A stretch of 64,000 nt of DNA, taken from Alsobacter sp045348435 (GTDB lineage: Bacteria; Pseudomonadota; Alphaproteobacteria; Rhizobiales; Beijerinckiaceae). Where the stretch lies: assembly GCF_045348435.1 (NCBI RefSeq), contig NZ_CP157484.1, forward strand, positions 2,852,001-2,916,000, written 5' to 3'. The notes under the pieces are model-generated. The model was not told where the DNA came from and ran no database searches. It saw only the letters and a list, made by a program, of their open reading frames with translations. A program made the position numbers and the translations under genes. Numbering within the stretch: the stretch's first letter is position 1; each line of letters opens with the position of its first letter. Of the stretch, positions 35,502 through 45,671 are shown one piece after another.

Positions 35502-36941
35502 ATGCTTCGTTTCGTCCGCCGCTCCCCTACCAGCAAGGCTCCCGGCTCGCCAGCCCGCGGCCGGACCGCTCGCCCGATCCGCACCATGCTCGCGCTCCTG
35601 GCGGCCGGCGCCGCCGCGGTGCAGCCGCCGCTCGCCGCCGCCCAGGACGCGCGCCAATCGATCGTCCGCGACGCCGAGGTCGAGGCTTTGCTGCGCGACT
35701 ATGCGACGCCGATCTTCCAGGCCGCCAACATTCGCAAGGGCGCGGTTCAGATCATCCTGGTGTCGGATCGGTCGTTCAACGCCTTCGTGGCCGACGGCCG
35801 CCGCATGTTCATCAATGTCGGCGCCATCATGGATTCCAAGACGCCGAACGAGATCATCGGCGTCATCGCGCATGAATCCGGGCACATCGCGGGCGGCCAC
35901 CTGCAGCGCCTGCGCGAGCAGCTCGCCAACGCCCAGATCCTGGCCATCGCCGGAATGCTTCTGGGCGCGGGCGCCGTCGTGGGCGCGGCTTCCTCGCGGG
36001 ACCGGGTCGGGAACGCCGGCGGCGGCGCGATGGGCATCGCGGTCGGCTCGCAGGAACTGGTGAGGCGCAGCCTACTGTCCTACCAGCGCTCGGAGGAGCA
36101 GGCCGCCGACGTCATGGCCGTGCGCTTCCTCTCGGCGACCCAGCAATCGCCGCGTGGGATGCTGGACACCTTCCAGCGCTTCAACCAGGACGCGATGTTC
36201 AAGACGTCGAGCATCGACCCCTATTTGGTCAGCCACCCGATGCCGAACGAGCGCATCGCCAATCTCGACGTGCTCGCCCACAAGAGCCCCTATTTCGACG
36301 CCAAGGACCCGCCCGCCCTCCAGGCCCGCCACGACATGGCCAAGGCCAAGCTGTTCGGCTTCATGGCCAAGGCCGAGGAGGTCGGCCGCCGCTACCCGGC
36401 GTCCGACGTGTCGCGCCCGGCCCGCTACGCGCGCGCCATCGTGGCCTACCGGTACAAGCGGCTGCCCGAGGCCCTGTCGCAGGTCGACGCGCTGATCCGG
36501 GAGGAGAGCGCCAACCCCTATCTGTGGGAGTTGAAGGGCCAGATCCTTCTGGAGTTCGGCCGGGCCCAGGAAGCCATCCCGATCCTGCGCAAGGCGGTGG
36601 CGCTCGCGCCGGCCGCCACGCCGATCCGCGTTCTGCTGGGCCACGCTCTGGTGGCGACCGAGTCGCGAGGCTCCGCGGACGAAGCCGTCCGGGAGCTGTC
36701 CAACGCCGTCCAGCGCGAGCCCGAGGGAGCGGAAGGGTGGCGCCACCTGTCGCGCGCCTACGCCATCCGGGGCAACGAGGGCATGGCGGCCTATGCGGCC
36801 GCGCAGGCCTACTTCAACGAGGGCGACTACAACGCGGCCGCCACCCAGGCCAGCCGCGCCAAGGAGCAACTGCCGCCTCATTCGCCCGGCTGGCTCAAGG
36901 CCGACGACATTTTGAACACGCGCCCGCCGAAAAGTCCGTAA
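35502..36941 (+). CDS. M48-family metalloprotease with TPR region (BepA/YfgC-like)
   Basis: Encodes 479 residues. A basic N-terminus and hydrophobic segment (about 27-48) export it to the periplasm. The zinc motif is HESGH at residues 124-128 and the third ligand glutamate is in RSEEQAADVMAVRFL. The C-terminal half is made of TPR helices (from about residue 290). BepA-type enzymes degrade or chaperone stalled outer-membrane proteins. AAAGG stands 5 bases before the ATG. A DsbA-family oxidoreductase gene follows after 63 bases, which fits an envelope-quality role for both. Confidence 0.9.
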   Translation: MLRFVRRSPTSKAPGSPARGRTARPIRTMLALLAAGAAAVQPPLAAAQDARQSIVRDAEVEALLRDYATPIFQAANIRKGAVQIILVSDRSFNAFVADGRRMFINVGAIMDSKTPNEIIGVIAHESGHIAGGHLQRLREQLANAQILAIAGMLLGAGAVVGAASSRDRVGNAGGGAMGIAVGSQELVRRSLLSYQRSEEQAADVMAVRFLSATQQSPRGMLDTFQRFNQDAMFKTSSIDPYLVSHPMPNERIANLDVLAHKSPYFDAKDPPALQARHDMAKAKLFGFMAKAEEVGRRYPASDVSRPARYARAIVAYRYKRLPEALSQVDALIREESANPYLWELKGQILLEFGRAQEAIPILRKAVALAPAATPIRVLLGHALVATESRGSADEAVRELSNAVQREPEGAEGWRHLSRAYAIRGNEGMAAYAAAQAYFNEGDYNAAATQASRAKEQLPPHSPGWLKADDILNTRPPKSP

Positions 36942-37004
36942 GGATGGTGGGAACGCTAGACCGCAGGGCGCCATGATCGACCTGGCCCCGACGAGGAGAT
37001 CCCG

Positions 37005-37802
37005 ATGTTGCTGACCGCCGCCCTCCCGACCTGCCGCACCATCGCGGGCATCGCCCTCGCGGCGGCGCTCGCCTTCGCGCCAGTCTCCGGCATGGCTCAA
37101 ACTAAGGCCGCCGATTTCACCGAGCAGCAGAAGACCGCGATCCGCGACATGGTGCGCTCCTATCTGATGGAGAACCCGGAGGTGATTCAGGAGGCGCTCG
37201 TCGAACTCGACCGCCGGCAGAAAGAGGCCGAGAAGGTCGCCACCAAGTCCGCGCTCGGGCAGGTCGCGGCGACGCTCATCCAGTCGCCGCGCAACATCGT
37301 GCTCGGCAATCCCAGCGGCGACGTCACGCTCGTCGAGTTCTTCGATTACAACTGCGGCTACTGCAAGAAGTCGCTGGCCGACATGCGCGAGATGGCCAAG
37401 ACCGATCCGAAGCTGCGCATCGTGATCCGCGACTTCCCCGTGCTGGGACCCGATTCGGTCGAGGCCTCCTTCGTGGCCGTCGCGGCCAAGAACCAGATCA
37501 AGGCCGACAAATATTTCGACTTTCATCAAAAGCTGCTGGAATCGAAGGGCCGCGTCGGCAAGGAGCGCGCCATCGCGGTCGCCAAGGAGTTCGGCGTCGA
37601 CCCGGTTCGGCTCGCCAAGGACGTCGAGAGCGCCGAGACGCGCGCCGCCGTGGAAGAGACGATGAAGGTCGCCGACACCTTGAAGCTGCAGGGCACGCCT
37701 GCCTTCGTGGTGGGCGACGACATCATCTTCGGGTCCCAGGGAGTCGAGCCGCTCCGCGCCGCCGTCGCCAATGTGCGCCAGTGCGGCAAGGCGGCCTGCT
37801 GA
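37005..37802 (+). CDS. DsbA-family thiol:disulfide oxidoreductase
   Basis: Encodes 265 residues with a signal peptide ending near GMAQ. A helical N-terminal region (about 35-95) precedes the thioredoxin-fold domain, whose active site is C117-GY-C120 in YNCGYCKKS. The cis-proline is in LQGTPAFVVGD. The layout is that of the DsbA/ScsC-like Com1 group. It oxidises or isomerises disulfides in periplasmic proteins. GAGGAG stands well placed before the ATG. Two more cysteines lie in the last seven residues (RQCGKAAC), which is unusual and could affect redox partner choice. Confidence 0.88.
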   Translation: MLLTAALPTCRTIAGIALAAALAFAPVSGMAQTKAADFTEQQKTAIRDMVRSYLMENPEVIQEALVELDRRQKEAEKVATKSALGQVAATLIQSPRNIVLGNPSGDVTLVEFFDYNCGYCKKSLADMREMAKTDPKLRIVIRDFPVLGPDSVEASFVAVAAKNQIKADKYFDFHQKLLESKGRVGKERAIAVAKEFGVDPVRLAKDVESAETRAAVEETMKVADTLKLQGTPAFVVGDDIIFGSQGVEPLRAAVANVRQCGKAAC

Positions 37803-37838
37803 ACAGGCCTGCGCCCCGGCCACGCCGCTGTTGACGAG

Positions 37839-37859
37839 GCGCGCCGCCGAACGGCGCGC
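37839..37859 (+). terminator. GC hairpin downstream of the dsbA-like gene
   Basis: GCGCGCCG and CGGCGCGC form a perfect 8-base-pair stem around CCGAA, 37 bases after the stop. The tail GCTTCCCC is not U-rich, so termination would be weak or Rho-assisted. Confidence 0.4.
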
Positions 37860-38060
37860 GCTTCCCCTGGCGCGCACAAGCGGTTATGACGACGCGTCGG
37901 TTTTGCTGGCGCGGCTGCGCATGCCGGAACGCCGACGACGAAGGCCCGCTCTCCGGCGGGCGCCAGAGGAAGCTCGGCCCTCGCCGTCGCCCATGCGGGC
38001 GCCCGGATGGGGGCGTCGCCGATCGGGCGGGCACCTGAAGCAAAGGCGTTGACCAGACCC

Positions 38061-38537
38061 ATGTCCAAGGACCAAGCCATCGACCCCAAGCTCGTCCGCG
38101 AGATCGCGACCATGCTGTCCGACAGCGATCTCACCGAAATCGAGGTCGAAAAGGGCGACTTGCGGATCAGGGTCGCGCGGCAGGTCTCCGCCGCGCCTGT
38201 CATGCAGTACAGCGCTCCGGCGCCCGCGCCGGTCCTGGCGGCCGCGCAGGCCGGCGCTCCCGCCGCCGCGCCGGGCGTGAACCGGGAGGCCGCCGGGCCC
38301 CATCCGGACGCCGTGACGTCGCCGATGGTGGGCACCGCCTATCGCCGCGCCTCTCCGGACTCCAAGGCCTTCGTCGAAGTGGGCTCGGTGGTGAAAGTCG
38401 GCGAGAAGATCCTGCTCGTCGAGGCGATGAAGACCTTCAACGAGATCGTCGCGCCCCGGGCGGGCACGGTGACGGCCATCCTCGTGGAGGACGGCCAGCC
38501 TGTGGAATATGGCGAGCCTCTGCTGGTCATCGAGTGA
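38061..38537 (+). CDS. accB: Biotin carboxyl carrier protein of acetyl-CoA carboxylase
   Basis: Encodes 158 residues from the ATG at 38061. The N-terminal helical region is followed by an Ala/Pro linker (about 43-75) and the biotinyl domain. The biotin-accepting lysine is K124 in LLVEAMKTFNEI. It carries the carboxyl group between AccC and the carboxyltransferase in fatty-acid synthesis. It overlaps accC by one base. In many alphaproteobacteria aroQ lies directly upstream of accB; here the 258 bases between the dsbA-like gene and accB hold no trace of it. Confidence 0.96.
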   Translation: MSKDQAIDPKLVREIATMLSDSDLTEIEVEKGDLRIRVARQVSAAPVMQYSAPAPAPVLAAAQAGAPAAAPGVNREAAGPHPDAVTSPMVGTAYRRASPDSKAFVEVGSVVKVGEKILLVEAMKTFNEIVAPRAGTVTAILVEDGQPVEYGEPLLVIE

Positions 38538-39901
38538 TGTTCGACAAGATCCTCATCGCCAACCGGGGCGAGATCGCCCTTCGCGTCCTGCGCGCCGCCA
38601 AGGAGCTCGGCATCGCCACCGTGGCGGTCCACTCCACGGCCGACGCGGACGCCATGCATGTGCGCCTCGCCGACGAGAGCGTCTGCATCGGCCCTCCCCC
38701 CGCCCGCGACAGCTATCTCAACATCCCGGCCCTCCTCTCGGCCTGCGAGATCACCGGCGCGGACGCCGTCCACCCCGGCTACGGCTTCCTGTCGGAGAAC
38801 GCGCGCTTCGCCGAGATCCTGGAGAGCCACAACATCCATTTCATCGGCCCCAAGGCGGAGCACATCCGCATCATGGGCGACAAGATCGAGGCCAAGCGCA
38901 CGGCCAAGCGCCTCGGCATTCCGTGCGTGCCCGGCTCGGAGGGCGGCGTCACGGAGGATGACGACGCGCTGAGGATCGCGGCGGAGATCGGCTACCCGGT
39001 TCTGGTGAAGGCCGCCGCCGGCGGTGGCGGGCGCGGCATGAAGGTCGCGCGCACCGAAGGCGACCTCGTCCACGCTCTGCAGACCGCCCGCATGGAGGCC
39101 AAGGCCGCCTTTGGGGACGACGCCGTCTATCTGGAAAAGTATCTGGAGAAGCCCCGGCACATCGAGTTGCAGGTGCTCGGCGACGGGCGGGGCGGAGCGG
39201 TGCACCTGTTCGAGCGTGACTGCTCCCTGCAGCGCCGCCACCAGAAGGTCTGGGAGGAAGGCCCCTCCCCGGCCCTCAACGGCGAGATGCGCTCTAAGAT
39301 TGGCGAGACTGTCGCCAAGGCCATGCAGGAGCTGAAATATCTCGGCGCCGGCACGGTCGAGTTCCTGTACGAGGACGGCGAGTTCTACTTCATCGAGATG
39401 AACACCCGGATCCAGGTCGAGCATCCGGTGACCGAGATGATCACCGGCATCGACCTCGTGAACGAACAGATCCGCCTGGCCGCCGGCGCGTCGCTCTCCT
39501 TCGCGCAGGAGGACGTTCAGCTCTCCGGGCACGCCATCGAGTGCCGGATCAACGCCGAGCACCCGGCCACCTTCACGCCCTCGCCGGGGCGGATCGCCTA
39601 TTTCCATCCCCCCGGCGGGCTCGGCGTCCGCGTCGATTCGGCCGTGTACCAGGGCTACACGATCCCACCGAACTACGACTCGCTGGTCGGCAAGCTGATC
39701 GTGCATGGCCGGACCCGCAACGAGTGCCTGATGCGGCTGCGCCGGGCGCTCGACGAATTCGTCGTGGATGGAATCGAGACCACGTTGCCGCTTTTCAGGG
39801 CCCTGGTCCGGAACCCGGATATCCAGAACGGCGATTACGATATTCACTGGCTGGAGAAGTTCCTCTCCACCGGAGGGATGGACGTCACCGGCGGCGCTTG
39901 A
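38537..39901 (+). CDS. accC: Biotin carboxylase subunit of acetyl-CoA carboxylase
   Basis: Encodes 454 residues. The start ATG overlaps the accB stop (TGATG), pointing to translational coupling. The ATP-grasp features are present: KAAAGGGGRGMK glycine loop, ERDCSLQRRHQKVWEEGPSP, and FIEMNTRIQVEHPVTEM with the catalytic residues. It carboxylates biotin on AccB with ATP and bicarbonate, the first half of malonyl-CoA synthesis. aat follows 43 bases downstream. Confidence 0.97.
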   Translation: MFDKILIANRGEIALRVLRAAKELGIATVAVHSTADADAMHVRLADESVCIGPPPARDSYLNIPALLSACEITGADAVHPGYGFLSENARFAEILESHNIHFIGPKAEHIRIMGDKIEAKRTAKRLGIPCVPGSEGGVTEDDDALRIAAEIGYPVLVKAAAGGGGRGMKVARTEGDLVHALQTARMEAKAAFGDDAVYLEKYLEKPRHIELQVLGDGRGGAVHLFERDCSLQRRHQKVWEEGPSPALNGEMRSKIGETVAKAMQELKYLGAGTVEFLYEDGEFYFIEMNTRIQVEHPVTEMITGIDLVNEQIRLAAGASLSFAQEDVQLSGHAIECRINAEHPATFTPSPGRIAYFHPPGGLGVRVDSAVYQGYTIPPNYDSLVGKLIVHGRTRNECLMRLRRALDEFVVDGIETTLPLFRALVRNPDIQNGDYDIHWLEKFLSTGGMDVTGGA

Positions 39902-39944
39902 TCGCCGGCGACGCGACGGGCGGCTGCGAACGGGCCGGTATCGG

Positions 39945-40613
39945 ATGGCGCGGCGACAAGACGCTGACACGGAGATCACCCCCGAGCTGCTCCTGCGCGC
40001 TTATGCGTGCGGGATCTTCCCGATGGCCGAGAGCGCGGACGACCCCGCTCTCTACTGGGTGGAGCCGCGCGAACGCGGGGTGATCCCGCTGGACGGGTTC
40101 CATGTGCCGTCCCGCCTCGCCCGGACGGTCCGCAGCGATCGCTTCGAGATTCGCATCGACACGGACTTCGACGGCGTCATCGCCGGCTGCGCGTCTCCCG
40201 CGCCGGACCGCAAGCAGACCTGGATCAATGCGCGCATTCGCGAGCTCTATGGCGCGCTGTTCGACCTCGGCTACGCCCACACGGTCGAGGCCTGGCGGGA
40301 CGGACGCCTCGTCGGCGGGCTCTATGGGGTGCGGCTCGGCGGCGCGTTCTTCGGCGAGAGTATGTTCCACCGCGAGCGCGACGCCTCCAAGGTGGCGCTG
40401 GTGCATCTCGTCGCCAGGCTCAGGACGGGAGGTTTCCGCCTCCTGGACACCCAGTTCGTGACGCCCCACCTCGCCAGCTTTGGCGCGGTCGAGGTGCCTC
40501 GCCGGGAGTACCGGGTGCTGCTCGACGCCGCGACGGCGGGCGACGGGGATTTCCACCGCTGGCCGATGCTTCAGCCGGACGCGGGCGCCAGGGCGCTGGC
40601 CGCCCTGGCTTGA
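39945..40613 (+). CDS. aat: Leucyl/phenylalanyl-tRNA-protein transferase
   Basis: Encodes 222 residues from the ATG at 39945. Family motifs are seen in ITPELLLRAYACGIFPMAE, YWVEPRERGVIPLDGFHVP, HTVEAWRDGRLVGGLYGV, GAFFGESMFHR and LLDTQFVTPHLASFGAVEVPR. It adds Leu or Phe to proteins with N-terminal Arg or Lys, marking them for ClpS-ClpAP (N-end rule). No strong ribosome-binding site precedes the ATG, so it may rely on coupling to accC. Confidence 0.95.
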   Translation: MARRQDADTEITPELLLRAYACGIFPMAESADDPALYWVEPRERGVIPLDGFHVPSRLARTVRSDRFEIRIDTDFDGVIAGCASPAPDRKQTWINARIRELYGALFDLGYAHTVEAWRDGRLVGGLYGVRLGGAFFGESMFHRERDASKVALVHLVARLRTGGFRLLDTQFVTPHLASFGAVEVPRREYRVLLDAATAGDGDFHRWPMLQPDAGARALAALA

Positions 40614-40692
40614 GCGGTGCGACATGAAGGCGGCCCCGGCCCCGCTCTATTGACCCGGCCCGCCGGGACGGATACGCAGAAGCCCGCGATCC

Positions 40693-40768
40693 GAGCGCGT
40701 AGCTCAGCCGGTAGAGCAACTGACTTTTAATCAGTAGGTCCTGGGTTCGAGTCCCAGCGCGCTCACCA
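40693..40768 (+). tRNA. tRNA-Lys (UUU anticodon)
   Basis: A full 76-base cloverleaf with encoded CCA. Acceptor GAGCGCG pairs with CGCGCTC; the D arm, the anticodon stem ACTGA/TCAGT with loop CTTTTAA, and the T arm CTGGG-TTCGAGT-CCCAG are all regular. The anticodon TTT reads lysine codons. Confidence 0.97.
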
Positions 40769-40960
40769 CCTCGTCCGCCTCTCCAGGCCCAGCCAGGTGG
40801 CGTCCGCACGGGTCGCGCCGCCGCGGTCTGGCGTGACGGGCCGTCTGGGACACACGCGCGCGTTAAATGCCGGCCATTGAAGGGCTGCGCCTTCCCTTTC
40901 AACCTTTGACCACATTCGCGGCGCATCCCCTCCCGCACTGAAGCAGGCAGGCGTGCAGCG

Positions 40961-43377
<2,417 letters not shown>

Positions 43378-43384
<7 letters not shown>

Positions 43385-43803
43385 AGGGCGGCGGCCGCGG
43401 TCGGCCCGGCTCCGATTCCGAGCGCCTGGAGCCGCGTCCAGAGTTCGTGGGGCGAAAAGGGCTTGCGCAGGAAATGGGTGACGCCCAGCTGCGCGGAGCG
43501 CTCGACCAGCGACTTCGTGGGCGCGCCCGAGATCATGATGACGGGCACATCCGTCCGCGCCGAGATCATCGGATCGCGGATGATCTCGAGGATCTGGCCT
43601 CCCGTGAGATGGGGTAGATGCCAGTCAAGCAGCACCAGCTCGGGCGAGAAGGTCTGGAGCGCCTGCAGCGCCGCCTCCCCGTCTCCGACTTCCGTGACGT
43701 TGCGCATGCCGACCTGACGCAGCATGCGGCGGATGATCGCGCGCACGAACATGCTGTCCTCGACGAGCAGGATCGGAACGTCCGGGAACGAGATTTTGCT
43801 CAT
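43378..43803 (-). CDS. Single-domain response regulator (CheY-like)
   Basis: Encodes 141 residues from the ATG at 43803, which overlaps the PilZ stop in a TGATG arrangement. It consists of one receiver domain: acidic pair E15-D16, phospho-acceptor D60 in LVLLDWHLP, conserved serine in IMISGA and lysine in LRKPFSP. There is no output domain, so it acts by protein contact or as a phosphate shuttle. Its coupling to a PilZ gene suggests a link to c-di-GMP-dependent motility or surface behaviour. Confidence 0.88.
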
Positions 43804-44123
43804 CAGACCGCCTGTGCGGCGCGCACCGCCGCGATACGGGTCCTCAGAGCCGCGGAGTTGAGCAGCGCGACCTGAGTCCCGAATTCGACCCCGATATGGG
43901 TGGGCGTCGCCCAGCGCAGCCGGCACTCCCGGGCGCGAGGCTCGTCGCCGATCCGAAGCTTGAAAACCGGGGGCAGTTGCTGCGGCTGCATCCTGAACTG
44001 CAGCTTGGCGCCATCGTCCGAAAGGTCGTTCACGAGGCAGTCGAGCGTTTCGCCCGAACCAAAGACAAGCTTCGCGGCGAGCAAGGCCCGTCGTCTCGTG
44101 CTCTTTCGACGCTGTGCGTTCAT
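43803..44123 (-). CDS. PilZ-domain protein
   Basis: Encodes 106 residues. The N-terminal basic RRKSTRRR run supplies the RxxxR motif and VNDLSDDGAKLQF supplies the D/NxSxxG motif, so c-di-GMP binding is likely. Nothing but the PilZ domain is present. It is translationally coupled to the single-domain response regulator gene. The nearest possible c-di-GMP source in the window is the GGDEF protein at 8.5 kb. Confidence 0.85.
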   Translation of the reverse strand: MNAQRRKSTRRRALLAAKLVFGSGETLDCLVNDLSDDGAKLQFRMQPQQLPPVFKLRIGDEPRARECRLRWATPTHIGVEFGTQVALLNSAALRTRIAAVRAAQAV

Positions 44124-44242
44124 GGGGCGGTCCCTAAGGATCGGCGTCGAGCCGACGCAGAACCCTAGGCGACGAGCCGTTGAAAATCGGATTTGGAATT
44201 AGATTCAGTTTTCACAACTTAGACGTGCTCAAACGGCGCGGC

Positions 44243-44461
44243 CTACTGGAGGCGGGGTCCGCGCTGGATGTCGGTCTTCAGCCGCGCCGGGTCGATGTCG
44301 GCGCAAAGTCGCACCGCGCTCGAATGGGCATGGAACACCGCCCGGCCCATGTCGGCATGGCCGGTGACGACGTAGCTTTCCGAGAAGATGGGCCGCCCTT
44401 CCAGGGTGATCGCGATGGCGACGACGCGGGGCTCCGAGGGATCGACGACGCTGGCGAACAT
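44243..44461 (-). CDS. Small hypothetical protein (72 residues)
   Basis: The ATG at 44461 has CGGAGAA 7 bases upstream, a good ribosome-binding site. The protein begins MFASVVDPSEPRVVAIAI and continues with LEGRPIFSESYVVTGHADMG; it is soluble, mixed alpha/beta and has no signal peptide. I do not recognise a family. The start site and coding-like composition support it, but a shorter non-coding explanation is possible. It is upstream of the PilZ gene on the same strand with a 119-base gap. Confidence 0.5.
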   Translation of the reverse strand: MFASVVDPSEPRVVAIAITLEGRPIFSESYVVTGHADMGRAVFHAHSSAVRLCADIDPARLKTDIQRGPRLQ

Positions 44462-44552
44462 GCACGTTCTCCGGGTGACGTTGATCAACTCACCTTGCGG
44501 CTGGATGGTTCACGTTCCGTTAACGCGGGGCGAGGCGCGGACGCCCCCCGGG

Positions 44553-44581
44553 ATGTCGCCGCTTTGCGACATGTCGCCGCT
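44553..44581 (+). repeat. Direct repeat ATGTCGCCGCT with overlapping inverted repeat
   Basis: ATGTCGCCGCT occurs at 44553-44563 and 44571-44581, a period of 18 bases. The first copy also pairs with GCGACAT at 44566-44572. It lies upstream of the mmgR-like sRNA promoter, where it could bind a regulator. Confidence 0.35.
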
Positions 44582-44617
44582 GCCGGCTCCCGGCGAAGCT
44601 CTTCGGCCACGCGCCCC

Positions 44618-44646
44618 TTGCCATTTCGCACTGCACCATATAGGTA
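44618..44646 (+). promoter_or_regulatory. Promoter candidate of the mmgR-like sRNA
   Basis: TTGCCA (44618-44623) is followed after 15 bases by TATAGG, or after 17 bases by TAGGTA (44641-44646). Either gives a start near 44652, directly before the first hairpin of the sRNA. Confidence 0.5.
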
Positions 44647-44651
44647 AGGAT

Positions 44652-44734
44652 ACGTGACGTTTCGACGTCATAGCCCTCCTTGGGCGTTTCCTCCCTAGAC
44701 TTGGGGCCGCTTTCGAGCGGCCCTCTTTCTTTCT
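44652..44734 (+). ncRNA. mmgR: mmgR-like (alpha-r8/suhB family) small regulatory RNA
   Basis: About 83 bases with the layout of alphaproteobacterial mmgR RNAs. A 5' hairpin TGACGT-TTCG-ACGTCA (44655-44670) is followed by a small stem that exposes UCCUU (GCCC/GGGC, 44673-44685). The single-stranded core TTTCCTCCCT (44687-44696) comes next; it is complementary to Shine-Dalgarno sequences. A terminator hairpin GGGCCGCT-TTCG-AGCGGCCC (44704-44723) ends in TCTTTCTTTCT. In Sinorhizobium, MmgR limits polyhydroxybutyrate accumulation when nitrogen is short. The 3' U-rich tail and core would suit Hfq. Family assignment is from memory of the core and the structure. Confidence 0.7.
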
Positions 44735-44752
44735 GGACCTTTGGTCCCGGGC

Positions 44753-44777
44753 GGAACGATCGGCCCGCGCCCTCGTT
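44753..44777 (+). promoter_or_regulatory. Sigma-EcfG (general stress response) promoter of dps
   Basis: GGAAC (44753-44757), 16 bases, CGTT (44774-44777): the consensus GGAAC-N16/17-CGTT of the alphaproteobacterial general stress sigma factor EcfG, controlled by PhyR-NepR. The start would be near 44784, 55 bases before the dps ATG. dps genes are common members of this regulon. Confidence 0.75.
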
Positions 44778-44838
44778 ATCGCGCAGGTTACGGTCGCTAC
44801 GAGCGCCGGACCCGCTTTCCCGATCCGAGGAGACTCCC

Positions 44839-45471
44839 ATGGCAGCTGCGAAGCCGAAGTCGCGCAATCCCGCGGGTCAGGCGCCCGCGCCTGGCGCATC
44901 CGCCGGCGAGACGTCGCGAGGCAAGCCGTCCCGCTCCATGGCCTCGCCGGGCAGGTCCGGCCTCCAGGGCGACGCGATGCTGGAGACCCCCACCGACCTG
45001 TCCTCCGACGCCGTGCAGGCTGTTTCCGAGGCGATCAACGGGCTCGTGGCCGATGCGTTCTCGCTCTATCTGAAGACCAAGAACTTCCACTGGCATGTCA
45101 GCGGCCCGCATTTCCGCGACTACCACCTCATGCTCGACGAGCACGCCGAGCAGATCTTCGCCTCCACCGATCCGCTCGCCGAGCGCGTGCGCAAGATCGG
45201 CGGCAAGACCCTGCGCGGGATCGGCCATATCGAGCGGCTGCGCCGGATCCAGGACAACGAGGCGGACTTCGTCTCGGCCGCCGACATGCTGCGGGAGCTG
45301 CTGGCCGACAACAAGGCGATGGCGGCCGCCATGCGCCAGGCGCACGAGGTCTGCGACGAGCACGACGACGTCGCCACGGCGAGCCTGCTCGAGGAGCTCA
45401 TCGACCAGACCGAACGCCGGACCTGGTTCCTGTTCGAGGCCAGCCGGTCGGCCGACGACACCGGCCACTAG
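44839..45471 (+). CDS. dps: Dps-family DNA-binding ferritin-like protein
   Basis: Encodes 210 residues. The four-helix Dps domain starts near residue 50; ferroxidase ligands are in KNFHWHVSGPHFRDYHLMLDEHAEQIF. The 45-residue N-terminal tail is rich in Lys, Arg, Pro, Ser and Ala and is longer than in most Dps proteins; such tails bind and compact DNA. The dodecamer oxidises Fe(II) with hydrogen peroxide and stores iron. GAGGAG stands 8 bases before the ATG. Expression is probably under the general stress sigma factor through the promoter at 44753-44777. Confidence 0.93.
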   Translation: MAAAKPKSRNPAGQAPAPGASAGETSRGKPSRSMASPGRSGLQGDAMLETPTDLSSDAVQAVSEAINGLVADAFSLYLKTKNFHWHVSGPHFRDYHLMLDEHAEQIFASTDPLAERVRKIGGKTLRGIGHIERLRRIQDNEADFVSAADMLRELLADNKAMAAAMRQAHEVCDEHDDVATASLLEELIDQTERRTWFLFEASRSADDTGH

Positions 45472-45485
45472 CGCATCAGGACACA

Positions 45486-45523
45486 AGAACATGCTGTGTT
45501 TCCGTCGAAACACAGCATGTTCT
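45486..45523. repeat. Perfect 16-base-pair palindromic element after dps
   Basis: The arms AGAACATGCTGTGTTT (45486-45501) and AAACACAGCATGTTCT (45508-45523) match exactly around CCGTCG. It lies 15 bases after the dps stop. No U-run follows on either strand, and the AT content is higher than in the flanks, so it looks more like a dispersed palindromic unit than a standard terminator, although it could protect the dps mRNA end. Confidence 0.6.
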
Positions 45524-45671
45524 AGGCTCGCGTAGCCCGGGCTCGCGCCGCTCATCATTCTGAAAGCTTCCGCATCGCATCCTCGCCGCCGGACCCCGTC
45601 TGGCGGCGTTCGCTTGTCCCGGCGAGGCCAGGCGGGCAAGTAGGGTAGCGGGATCGAGAATCGGCGAGAGG

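Noticed and set aside
37803..38060. A possible aroQ remnant between the dsbA-like gene and accB
   Set aside because: Translations that I checked showed none of the dehydroquinase motifs (for example NLNLLG or the HHS segment).
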